Positions 8,476 through 15,895 of a stretch of DNA of 64,000 nt are shown here, piece after piece. A program made the position numbers and the translations under genes. Source of the stretch: Pseudomonas sp. Bout1 (GTDB lineage: Bacteria > Pseudomonadota > Gammaproteobacteria > Pseudomonadales > Pseudomonadaceae); assembly GCF_034314165.1 (NCBI RefSeq), contig NZ_JAVIWK010000001.1, positions 2,867,001 to 2,931,000 on the forward strand, read 5' to 3'. A model generated the notes under the pieces. It ran no database searches. It saw only the letters and a list, made by a program, of their open reading frames with translations, and was not told the origin of the DNA. Position 1 is the stretch's first letter; each line of letters opens with the position of its first letter.

Positions 8476-8963
8476 ACAACCTGACGGGTTTTACCGCACC
8501 GCTGGCCCAGGCCATCGAATTCATCTGGCGTGAAGCCGAACTGCTGGACCACAAGGACTACGTGCAGTGGGCTGCGTTGTGGAGCGAGAGCGGGCGCTAC
8601 ATCGTGCCGATCGAGCCGGACACAGACGATTTCGAGGCCAACCTCAACTACGCCTATGACGATGCGCGCATGCGTGACTTGCGTATCGAGCGGTTGACCG
8701 CAGGGTATTCACCGTCGGCGGTGGATGCGGCGAAAACTATACGCAGCGTGTCGCGCTTCACCCTGGTGGAAGCGGCGGGGGACGTGGTGGAGGTCAATTG
8801 TGCGCAGCTGCTGTATGCCTACAAGCGCGGGGTACACACGCCGTTCGTGGCCGACCTGAACTACCGCATTCGCTTCAGCGCCGGGGCGGCAACCCTGGAG
8901 CGCAAGGTGGTGCGGCTGATCAATTCCACCGACAGCCTGAGTGCGCTCGGGTTTCTGTTGTGA
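8472..8963 (+). CDS. iacD: IacD, ring-hydroxylating dioxygenase beta subunit
   Basis: A 163-residue dioxygenase small subunit of the NTF2-like fold (begins EFIWREAELLDHKDYVQW, a typical beta-subunit opening). It forms the alpha3beta3 oxygenase with IacC. The start at 8472 is chosen because it overlaps the iacC stop in ATGA; an in-frame codon 21 bp upstream lies inside iacC. A short REP palindrome follows the stop. Confidence 0.9.
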   Translation: MNNLTGFTAPLAQAIEFIWREAELLDHKDYVQWAALWSESGRYIVPIEPDTDDFEANLNYAYDDARMRDLRIERLTAGYSPSAVDAAKTIRSVSRFTLVEAAGDVVEVNCAQLLYAYKRGVHTPFVADLNYRIRFSAGAATLERKVVRLINSTDSLSALGFLL

Positions 8964-8993
8964 GCACGATCTGACCGACCATACAAAACCAAT

Positions 8994-9019
8994 GTGGGAG
9001 CAGGCAAGCCAGCTCCCAC
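8994..9019. repeat. Short REP palindrome between iacD and iacE
   Basis: GTGGGAGCAGGCAAGCCAGCTCCCAC can fold into a hairpin with a GTGGGAGC/GCTCCCAC stem. It lies inside the operon and might protect or end part of the mRNA. Confidence 0.65.
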
Positions 9020-9040
9020 CGTTGAGATGAGGACATCCTG

Positions 9041-9781
9041 ATGAACCGAATCGCGCTCGTAACCGGCGCCTCCCGCGGCCTCGGCGAATGCATCGCCCGA
9101 CGCCTGCACGCCGCAGGCTACCGCGTGGGCCTGGCGGATGTGCGCCTGGATGGCGTGCAACACCTCGCAGATGAGCTGGACAGCAGCGGTGAAACCGCCG
9201 TGGCCATCGAGCTGGACGTGCGCAACAAAGCCGACTTCATCCGCGCCCGGGATCTGCTGTCGCAGCGCTGGGGCGGCACCGATATCCTGGTGAACAACGC
9301 CGGCGTGTCGAAAGTTGCCGCGCTGATGGACATCACGCCAGAGGAATTCGACGAATCAATGGCGATCAACCTGCGGGGCACATTCGTGGCCTGCCAGGTG
9401 TTTGGTGCGCACTTTGCCGAGCGTGGCTTCGGGCGCATCGTCAACATCGCCTCACTGGCCGGCCAGAACGGCGGCACCGCGACCGGCGCGCATTACGCGG
9501 CAGCCAAGGGCGGCGTGGCCACGCTGACCAAGGTCTTCGCTCGTGAGTTGGCGCCACAGGGTGTAACGGTCAACAGTATCTCGCCAGGCCCGCTGGACTT
9601 GCCGGTGGTGCGCGAAACCGTAGCGCCGGAGCGCCTGGAGCAGATCCTCAAGATTATCCCGACGGGCACCCTTGGCGACCCACACACCATCGCCGATACC
9701 GTGCTGCTGCTAATTGCCGACCACGCCGCCTCGGTGACGGGCGCGTGCTGGGACATCAATGGCGGCCTGTTCATGCGCTAG
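9041..9781 (+). CDS. iacE: IacE, short-chain dehydrogenase/reductase
   Basis: A 246-residue classical SDR. It has the cofactor motif TGASRGLG at 8-15, NNAG, a catalytic Ser in NIASLAG and YxxxK in YAAAKGG, and ends in the common DINGGLFMR tail. IacE acts early in the IAA route, in redox conversion of the oxidised indole intermediate. It is preceded by a short REP and followed by another, so expression of iacEF may be set apart from the upstream genes. Confidence 0.87.
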   Translation: MNRIALVTGASRGLGECIARRLHAAGYRVGLADVRLDGVQHLADELDSSGETAVAIELDVRNKADFIRARDLLSQRWGGTDILVNNAGVSKVAALMDITPEEFDESMAINLRGTFVACQVFGAHFAERGFGRIVNIASLAGQNGGTATGAHYAAAKGGVATLTKVFARELAPQGVTVNSISPGPLDLPVVRETVAPERLEQILKIIPTGTLGDPHTIADTVLLLIADHAASVTGACWDINGGLFMR

Positions 9782-9789
9782 TTATCGTT

Positions 9790-9881
9790 GTGGCGAGGGA
9801 GCCTGCTCCCGCTGGAGTGCGCAGCGCTCCCAAAAGAGTGGGCCTGCTGCGCAGTCCAACGGGAGCAAGCTCCCTCGCCAC
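9790..9881. repeat. REP palindrome (GTGGCGAGGGAGC type) between iacE and iacF
   Basis: GTGGCGAGGGAGCCTGCTCC at the left end mirrors GGAGCAAGCTCCCTCGCCAC at the right end. The same family recurs at 39876-39969 and 63725-63817. Confidence 0.8.
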
Positions 9882-9923
9882 AGGTTTAGCGTTCAACCGA
9901 AACAACAGTATTCAGGTGCTGCA

Positions 9924-10874
9924 ATGATGAAGGTGAAGATCGAACGCATTGTCGATGAAGCGCTGGATATCCGTTCCTTTCGCCTCGTGCGCAGTGACGG
10001 CCAGCCCCTCGACAGTTATGAACCGGGGGCGCATGTGGACCTCACCGGGCCCACCGGCGTTACTCGCCAATATTCCCTGTGCAGCCCGCCCCATGATGGC
10101 CGCGCGTACCTGGTGGCGGTGAAGAAGGAAGCGCAATCGCGTGGAGGCTCCCTGGCCCTGCATGAGCAGGTGCAAGAGGGCATGGAACTGGAGATGGGCG
10201 CGCCGCGCAACCTGTTCCGCCTCGACCCGCAGGCCTCGGCACATGCGCTGTTTGCCGCCGGTATCGGGGTGACGCCGTTGTTGAGCATGGCCTATCGACT
10301 GGCCGGCAGCGGCCAGCCGTGGCGCTTGCACTATTTTGCGCGTTCGGCGCAATACGCGGCGTTTACCCAGCTGTTGGCCGATAACTTCGGCGAGCATGTG
10401 CAGTTTCACTATGGCGTCGAACCGGGCGCGCTGGATGCGGCCTTGAGCGCGTGCCTGGAGCTCGCTGGCGCTGACGCCCATGTCTATACCTGTGGGCCCG
10501 CGCCGTTCATGCACAAGGTAGTGGAAGTGGCGGCGCGCAGCCGTGCCGAGGAGGCGATCCACCTGGAACACTTCCAGGCCGACCCGGCGGCGAACGCCGG
10601 GCCCAGTGGTGGTTTCGAAGTGGAACTGGCCAGCTCCGGCGTGGTGCTGCAGGTGCCGGCGAATACCAGCCTGGTGGACGTGCTGCAGGCCCATGGTTGT
10701 GACATCGACACCGAATGCCGCGAAGGCATCTGCGGCACCTGCATTGTCGAGGTGCTGGAGGGCGTGCCCGAGCACCGTGACAACTGCCTGTCGACCAAGG
10801 AGAAGGCCGCCAACCGGCAGATTTGCGCGTGTGTTTCCCGGGCGGTTTCCGCTCGTCTGGTATTGGATATTTGA
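9924..10874 (+). CDS. iacF: IacF, ferredoxin-NAD(P)H reductase for the IAA dioxygenase
   Basis: A 316-residue class IA-type oxygenase reductase: an FMN/FAD-binding barrel with RQYS at 48-51, an NAD-binding domain with GIGVTPLLSM and CGPAPFM, and a C-terminal plant-type [2Fe-2S] domain with CREGICGTC plus a distal cysteine. It feeds electrons from NAD(P)H to IacCD. The start at 9924 is preferred because the longer frame runs back through the REP. It is the last iac gene of the operon; feaR follows after 60 bp. Confidence 0.9.
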   Translation: MMKVKIERIVDEALDIRSFRLVRSDGQPLDSYEPGAHVDLTGPTGVTRQYSLCSPPHDGRAYLVAVKKEAQSRGGSLALHEQVQEGMELEMGAPRNLFRLDPQASAHALFAAGIGVTPLLSMAYRLAGSGQPWRLHYFARSAQYAAFTQLLADNFGEHVQFHYGVEPGALDAALSACLELAGADAHVYTCGPAPFMHKVVEVAARSRAEEAIHLEHFQADPAANAGPSGGFEVELASSGVVLQVPANTSLVDVLQAHGCDIDTECREGICGTCIVEVLEGVPEHRDNCLSTKEKAANRQICACVSRAVSARLVLDI

Positions 10875-10934
10875 TCGGCGCTACCCGTAAGATTGCTCGG
10901 ACCAAAAAAATAAAAAACGTGAGGCCTTGCGGTC

Positions 10935-11855
10935 ATGATGAGTTCAACCGTGCAACGTAACGAATCGTTCGAACGTTGGTTACATCAGGTCAACCAGGCC
11001 TGTGGACGTTTCGATGCCCGTGCCCTGGGCACTGGTTTTTTTGGTGAGTTGAGCGAGTTTCGCAGTGGCGCGATCAAACTCAGCGTGGTGGACATGGCCC
11101 AGGTGCACCTGTATCGCAGCAGCAAGGAAGTCAGTACCGGCAACGAGGGGCACTACTATGCGGTGTTCCAGCTGCAGGGCAGTGCGCAGCTGGAGCAGGG
11201 CAATAACCGCGCGCAACTGGGCTGCGGCGACATCGCCCTGATCGATGCCTGCCGCCCCAGTGACATGACCTACCACGATAACTCCCGGCAACTGTCGCTG
11301 ATCCTGCCGCGCCAGGTGGTTGAGCGCGGTTCGCACTTCAACGCCGTCAACTGCGCGACGCGGATCGCGGCCCGCACGCCCCTTGCGCTGATGGCCAGCC
11401 AGATGGTGCTCGACACCCGCCAGCAAAACGGCTTGGGCATGCAGGAAAGCGAAGCGGTGCTGGATGCATTGGTAAGCCTGCTGCTGCCGGGTATCAGCGC
11501 CCGGGACAACGGCGTGGACACCCAGGAGCGGCAGTTTCGCAAAACCATCGCCTACATTGACGCGCATATCGGTGCCGAAGAACTCTGCCCCGAGTTGATC
11601 GCGCGGGAAGTCGGGGTGTCGGTGCGCGGGTTGTACCGGATGTTCTCCAAGCGCGGGCTGGTGGTGGCGCAGTACATCAAGCACCGGCGCCTGGATTTCT
11701 GCGCCGAAACCCTGCGCCATTCGCCGGCGGAACAGAAGCTGTCGGCGCTGTGTTATGCCTGGGGCTTCTCCGATTCCAGCTACTTCTCATCGGCGTTCAA
11801 GTCACGCTTTGGCGTGTCGCCGGGCGAGTACCGCAAGCGCTACAGCCATCATTGA
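10935..11855 (+). CDS. feaR: FeaR-like AraC-family activator
   Basis: A 306-residue AraC/XylS regulator with an N-terminal AraC-binding-like domain and a C-terminal double helix-turn-helix (about 200-305). The stretch with SVRGLYRMFSKRGLVVAQYI and RRLDFCAE is nearly that of E. coli FeaR, which activates feaB (phenylacetaldehyde dehydrogenase) and tynA (amine oxidase). Here the likely targets are the amine dehydrogenase operon and the cytochrome c/aldehyde dehydrogenase operon, both of which carry paired TGGCA boxes. The gene lies directly after iacF and may be read with it. The inducer is probably the amine or the aldehyde; this is inferred from the family. Confidence 0.85.
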   Translation: MMSSTVQRNESFERWLHQVNQACGRFDARALGTGFFGELSEFRSGAIKLSVVDMAQVHLYRSSKEVSTGNEGHYYAVFQLQGSAQLEQGNNRAQLGCGDIALIDACRPSDMTYHDNSRQLSLILPRQVVERGSHFNAVNCATRIAARTPLALMASQMVLDTRQQNGLGMQESEAVLDALVSLLLPGISARDNGVDTQERQFRKTIAYIDAHIGAEELCPELIAREVGVSVRGLYRMFSKRGLVVAQYIKHRRLDFCAETLRHSPAEQKLSALCYAWGFSDSSYFSSAFKSRFGVSPGEYRKRYSHH

Positions 11856-11890
11856 TGCGTGTCGCTCCCGAACCTGGAATGCATTTTCCT

Positions 11891-12555
11891 GTGGGAGCCG
11901 GGCTTGCCCGCGATGCAGACCACTCTATACCCCAGGTAGACCGCAGCGATCCCATCGCAGCCTCGCTAAAGCTCGACAGCTCCCACATTGGAATGAGGTC
12001 AACTGTGGGAGCTGGCTTGCCTGCGATGCAGACCACTCTATACCCCAGGCTCACCGCCGCGATCCCTTCGCAGCCTCGCTAAAGCTCGACAGCTCCCACA
12101 TTGGAATGAGGTCAACTGTGGGAGCTGGCTTGCCTGCGATGCAGACCACTCTATACCCCAGGCTCACCGCAGCGATCCCATCGCAGCCTCGCCAAGGCTC
12201 GACAGCTCCCACATTGGAATGAGGTCAACTGTGGGAGCTGGCTTGCCTGCGATGCAGACCACTCTATACCCCAGGTACACCGCAGCGATCCCTTCGCAGC
12301 CTCGCCAAGGCTCGACAGCTCCCACAATGGAATGAGGTCAACTGTGGGAGCTGGCTTGCCTGCGATGCAGACCACTCTATACCCCAGGCTCACCGCAGCG
12401 ATCCCATCGCAGCCTCGCTAAAGCTCGACAGCTCCCACATTGGAATGAGGTCAACTGTGGGAGCTGGCTTGCCTGCGATGCAGACCACTCTATGCCCCAG
12501 GCTCACCGCCGCGATCCCTTCGCAGCCTCGCTAAAGCTCGACAGCTCCCACATTC
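11891..12555. repeat. Six tandem copies of a 113-bp REP-type unit
   Basis: Units start at 11891, 12005, 12118, 12231, 12344 and 12457; the spacing is 114 for the first and then exactly 113. Each begins GTGGGAGC(T/C)GG(C)CTTGCC and ends with CTCGACAGCTCCCACATTGG, so each is itself a palindrome. Units differ at only a few positions. The array fills the 712-bp gap between the convergent feaR and response regulator genes. There are no unique spacers, so it is not a CRISPR. Confidence 0.92.
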
Positions 12556-12567
12556 AATCATCGCGCC

Positions 12568-13173
12568 CTACGGATACAACACCTCGCGGACCAGCATGGC
12601 AATGCTGGTCACGCCCATCTTTTCCTTGATCTTGGTGCGGTGCACGTCCACGGTCTTCACGCTGATGTTCAGCTCGCGGGCAATCACCTTGCTCGCCTTG
12701 CCGTCCACCACCAGCATCAACACTTCCCGTTCCCGGCTCGTCAGCAGGGCCAACTTGCCTTGCAGGTGCTCGCGTTGCTCCTGGTCGGCCTGGGCTTGTA
12801 CGGCGGTCTTCAGTGCGGCCTGGATGCGGTCGATCATCTGCTGCGGGTTATAGGGTTTCTCGACAAAATCCAGCGCGCCGTTTTTCATCGCGGTGACCGA
12901 CATCGGGATGTCGCCGTGGGCCGAGACGAAAATGGTTGGCAGGGTACTGCCGCGCCGGTTGAGGATTTCCTGTAACTGGAAGCCGCTGGTTTGCGGCATG
13001 CGCACATCCAGCACCAGGCACGCGGGTTGGCGTGGGTCGTAGTGTTCGAGGAACTCTTCGGCCCCGGCAAAGCATTGCGCCTGCACGCTGACCGACTCCA
13101 GCAGCCACGCCAACGAGGTACGCAGGTCTTTGTCGTCATCAACGATGTAAACAATCGGTGTGCGGATTTCCAT
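12568..13173 (-). CDS. FixJ-type response regulator, probable partner of the PAS kinase
   Basis: A 201-residue response regulator. The receiver has acidic D12/D13, phospho-acceptor D56 in VLDVRMP, a conserved serine in FVSAHGD and lysine in VEKPY. A LuxR-type helix-turn-helix follows (about 138-190, LTSREREVLMLVVDGKASKV). It is the FixJ/StyR class that pairs with FixL-like kinases, here the one at 2697-3821. The two flank the IAA genes although 8.7 kb apart. It is divergent from iacG, and the shared 19-bp motif lies in the gap. It probably activates the iac operon and perhaps itself. Confidence 0.87.
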   Translation of the reverse strand: MEIRTPIVYIVDDDKDLRTSLAWLLESVSVQAQCFAGAEEFLEHYDPRQPACLVLDVRMPQTSGFQLQEILNRRGSTLPTIFVSAHGDIPMSVTAMKNGALDFVEKPYNPQQMIDRIQAALKTAVQAQADQEQREHLQGKLALLTSREREVLMLVVDGKASKVIARELNISVKTVDVHRTKIKEKMGVTSIAMLVREVLYP

Positions 13174-13288
13174 CAGGGACTGCCACGAGAATTTCTAATT
13201 ATTGTTTTCGCACGCGAGCACGCAGCGGCGGACATTGGCTCATCTAAGGAGCCTTGCAAGCAGAATACCCAGTGTGAAGGGCCCTGAC

Positions 13289-13307
13289 GATAAAGAAAGC
13301 ACCTAGT
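13289..13307 (-). promoter_or_regulatory. Shared iac motif, copy 2 (response regulator/iacG promoter)
   Basis: On the minus strand ACTAGGTGCTTTCTTTATC lies 115 bp before the response regulator start, and 85 bp before the divergent iacG. It matches the iacA promoter motif at 3912-3930 in 16 of 19 positions, with a GGGC four bases beyond both copies. Similar distance to the start codon in both cases supports a real site. Confidence 0.55.
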
Positions 13308-13392
13308 CGGCATGGGGATCGTCTGAATGGTCGTGCCTTACAGGGCGCCTTAATCTGGTTGCATCACCCACGGACCGTAAAGGGGCACTGAC

Positions 13393-13905
13393 ATGGCCGA
13401 CTTGAGCCAGCAGCAAATCGACTTTCGCAACGCCATGGCGCAATTACCGGCTGCGGTGAACATCATCACCACCAATGGGCCGGGCGGGCGTTGCGGGATC
13501 ACGGCGAGTGCGGTGTGTTCGGTCACCGATTCGCCGCCTACGGTGTTGGTGTGCGTGAATCGCGCAAGCGCCACTCATGATGTGTTCCGCACCAACGGGC
13601 AACTGTGCGTGAACGTGCTGTGCGGTGAGCAGGAGGAGCTGGCGCGGCATTTTGCCGGGATGACCCAGGTGCCCATGGCCGAGCGGTTTGCCTGGGATTT
13701 GTGGGACGGTGGCGAGGCAGGCGTGCCGGTGCTGCGGGATGCGCTGGTGCAACTTGAGGGGCGGATCACCGAGTGCAAGGAAGTGGGCTCGCATTCGGTG
13801 ATGTTTGTGCAGTTGTCACGGGTTGGGGTGCGGGGGGAGGGCAACAGCCTGGTGTACTTCAACCGCCTGTTTCACCGGATTGAACATGCTGGCGCCCATT
13901 GCTGA
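13393..13905 (+). CDS. iacG: IacG, flavin reductase
   Basis: A 170-residue flavin reductase of the HpaC/DIM6-NTAB family, with the typical opening FRNAMAQLPAAVNIITTNGP, GITASAVCSVTDSPPTVLVCVN and a C-terminal LVYFNRLFHRI. It supplies reduced flavin to IacA. Unlike the other iac genes here it stands outside the main operon, divergent from the response regulator, so it has its own promoter. Confidence 0.88.
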   Translation: MADLSQQQIDFRNAMAQLPAAVNIITTNGPGGRCGITASAVCSVTDSPPTVLVCVNRASATHDVFRTNGQLCVNVLCGEQEELARHFAGMTQVPMAERFAWDLWDGGEAGVPVLRDALVQLEGRITECKEVGSHSVMFVQLSRVGVRGEGNSLVYFNRLFHRIEHAGAHC

Positions 13906-13943
13906 AGATTTAGAGGATCAAATGTGGGGACTTGCTTCGTTGG

Positions 13944-15290
13944 TTAGAAGTTAGTGGCGAACACCACTTGGCTGTAGAGGTTTTTATCGTGGTTGCCCAA
14001 CTGTGTGCCGCCTTGTTCAGCGCTCTTGTCTGGCTGGTACAGGCCGATCAGCGGCATCACCGTGAGGTGTTCGTTGACGTGCCATTCGGCGTACAGGTCC
14101 AGTTCGTGGCCGTCGCTGTTGCCGAGGTTGCGGTCGATCGTCTTGAAGTCGAACAGCACCGCGCCGACGTTGAGGTTTTGCAGGGGCGAGACCTTGAACG
14201 TGACGTTTTGAATGCGTGAGTTGTTGTTGAATGGCCCGGCGTAATTGCCCGCCACTTCGCCCTGGAACCAGGTGCCGTAGCCACGGCTGAACCCGTAGAA
14301 CAGCGGGTCAAAACCTTCCGAGAATCGGCTGTAGCGGTAGCTCACATAGGGCGTCCAGGCCACCTCGGCAAAGGTCCAGCCGGCTTCCAGGTACCAGGCG
14401 TCTTCGTTGCCGGTGTGAGGCTTGTCCTGCCAGGCGTATTCACCGGACAGGAACAGGTTGGTCACCCCGGCATTGCCCGTGGCGCGCACGCTATAGGTCT
14501 TCATGCCGTCGCGCTCCAACTGCGTGGGGGAGGCATATTGCTTGTCGACATCGGTGGTGTCGATGTAGGTCAGCCCCACCGTGCCTTCGGCGGCCACGTG
14601 TTCGAGAGTGGCGACGTACATCTCGGTCCTGGCCTGGGCGCGGTTGTCGGACTTGAGCCACATCAGGTCGCTGCGCCAGCCTTCCTTGCCGCCCAGACGC
14701 AACACGGCGGTCTCGTCGAAGGCTTTACGGGCGGCGATGTAGTAACCGCCGCCGCGATTGAGGTCGCCATCGGCCACGCCCTTGCCGAAGTTCAGCGCGT
14801 CGCCATCGATCAGGAAACCGTCGCCGACCACGATGTTCTGGCGGCCGAAGGACAGGTCCACACCGTTCTCGCCGAGAACCTCAAACAGCTTGCCCGAGCG
14901 CCAGCCGAGGTAGGCGTCTTCAAACTTTGTGGTGCGCTCCGAGCCGTCGCTGAAGCCTGCGGCATCGCCGTCGCCCCAGGTGCCGGAACTCAGCAGGTTG
15001 GCCGCCCCGTAGGCGGTGCCGGCGCCGCTGAAGCTCGTGTCGAAGCTCAGGCCGTACTTGACGTAGCCCTCGCGCCAGGACGAGGAGCCTTTGGCCAGGC
15101 GCCCGGACTGGGCGTAATTCTGCTGGCTGTGGAAGGCACCGAATAGCGCTTCCAGCGTGGCATTCAGGTGACTGCTGTCATCGGCATACAGTTCGTAGGC
15201 ACAGGCTTGGTTGGCGCCGATCATCAGCGCGAGGGTCGAGAGGCGAAGCAAGGGGGATTTGAGCATGGTGTGGCATCCATTCTTGTTCAT
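13944..15290 (-). CDS. Outer-membrane porin, AlgE/alginate-export-like
   Basis: A protein of 440-448 residues with a signal peptide (LLRLSTLALMIGANQACA) and alternating beta-strand sequence to a C-terminal phenylalanine (VVFATNF), as in outer-membrane barrels. The strand pattern resembles alginate-export/OprD-like channels. Two starts are possible, 15290 and 15266; neither has a strong ribosome-binding site, and the longer frame to 15464 runs through the promoter region. It is divergent from cytochrome c and probably lets the aromatic amine or acid enter the periplasm. Substrate is inferred from context only. Confidence 0.7.
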   Translation of the reverse strand: MNKNGCHTMLKSPLLRLSTLALMIGANQACAYELYADDSSHLNATLEALFGAFHSQQNYAQSGRLAKGSSSWREGYVKYGLSFDTSFSGAGTAYGAANLLSSGTWGDGDAAGFSDGSERTTKFEDAYLGWRSGKLFEVLGENGVDLSFGRQNIVVGDGFLIDGDALNFGKGVADGDLNRGGGYYIAARKAFDETAVLRLGGKEGWRSDLMWLKSDNRAQARTEMYVATLEHVAAEGTVGLTYIDTTDVDKQYASPTQLERDGMKTYSVRATGNAGVTNLFLSGEYAWQDKPHTGNEDAWYLEAGWTFAEVAWTPYVSYRYSRFSEGFDPLFYGFSRGYGTWFQGEVAGNYAGPFNNNSRIQNVTFKVSPLQNLNVGAVLFDFKTIDRNLGNSDGHELDLYAEWHVNEHLTVMPLIGLYQPDKSAEQGGTQLGNHDKNLYSQVVFATNF

Positions 15291-15391
15291 GACCACAGGG
15301 TTGGGGTCTGCCGCGATACTAATGCTGGCGAAGTGAGGCGCCTTTTGTCTGGTTGCCAAACACTTGACTGTGCTTGCCAGAATCCACGGTT

Positions 15392-15430
15392 TGGCAGCCC
15401 AGCCAACACGACTGGCACGCAGGGCAAAAC
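15392..15430 (+). promoter_or_regulatory. Candidate FeaR-type activator site upstream of cytochrome c/aldehyde dehydrogenase
   Basis: TGGCA at 15392 and 15413 are exactly 21 bp apart and each is followed 7 bases later by CAA(C/A)AC. The second copy fits TGNCA-N8-AAA, which I recall for E. coli FeaR. The site ends 62 bp before the cytochrome start. It matches the arrangement at 1867-1905. Confidence 0.6.
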
Positions 15431-15492
15431 CCGAGCGACCCCGAGCCCTGACAATCGTCGGCAACTTCGATGGTTTTCAAGGTCGTTTCGCT

Positions 15493-15882
15493 ATGTTCAC
15501 TGCACACAGATTGTCTTTGGCCAGCGTGCTGTCGCTGGTCCTGGCGCACAGCGCGCTCGCCGCTGAATGCGCCCCCGACCCGGGCCGTGGCGCTCAGGTA
15601 TTTGCCAACGAATGCGGCGTGTGCCACGCGGTGACCAAGGGCGGCGCGACGATGATGGGGCCGAACCTGGCCGGTATTTACGGGCGCAAGTCCGGCTCCC
15701 TGGCAGGCTTCAGCTACTCCCAGGCGATGCGCGACAAAAACGTCGAATGGCAAGCCGAGACCCTCGCGCAATTCATCACCCAACCCCAGGCGTTTGTGCC
15801 CGGCACCTACATGCCCTACATGGGCCTGGCTTCGGCCGACGATCGCCAAGCGGTCGCCTGCTTTCTCAAAGAACAACAGTGA
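15493..15882 (+). CDS. Periplasmic class I cytochrome c
   Basis: A 129-residue exported cytochrome: signal peptide ending ALAAE, haem-binding CGVCH at 41-45, and a distal methionine in TYMPYMGL near 107-110. The start at 15493 places the signal peptide at the N-terminus; the longer frame upstream runs through the promoter. The aldehyde dehydrogenase start is 13 bp downstream, so they form an operon. It is a good candidate electron acceptor for the periplasmic amine dehydrogenase encoded at the left end. Confidence 0.87.
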   Translation: MFTAHRLSLASVLSLVLAHSALAAECAPDPGRGAQVFANECGVCHAVTKGGATMMGPNLAGIYGRKSGSLAGFSYSQAMRDKNVEWQAETLAQFITQPQAFVPGTYMPYMGLASADDRQAVACFLKEQQ

Positions 15883-15895
15883 ATACAGGTGAATC

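Noticed and set aside
11891..12555. Possible CRISPR array
   Set aside because: Units are 113 bp, directly adjacent and nearly identical throughout, with no short repeats separated by unique spacers, and no cas genes nearby.
15413..15430. Sigma-54-like TGGCACG at the cytochrome c promoter
   Set aside because: There is no TGC element ten bases later; the sequence fits a FeaR-type box better.
15364..15492. Longer start for the cytochrome c gene at 15364
   Set aside because: It would place 43 residues before the signal peptide and run through the paired TGGCA promoter boxes.
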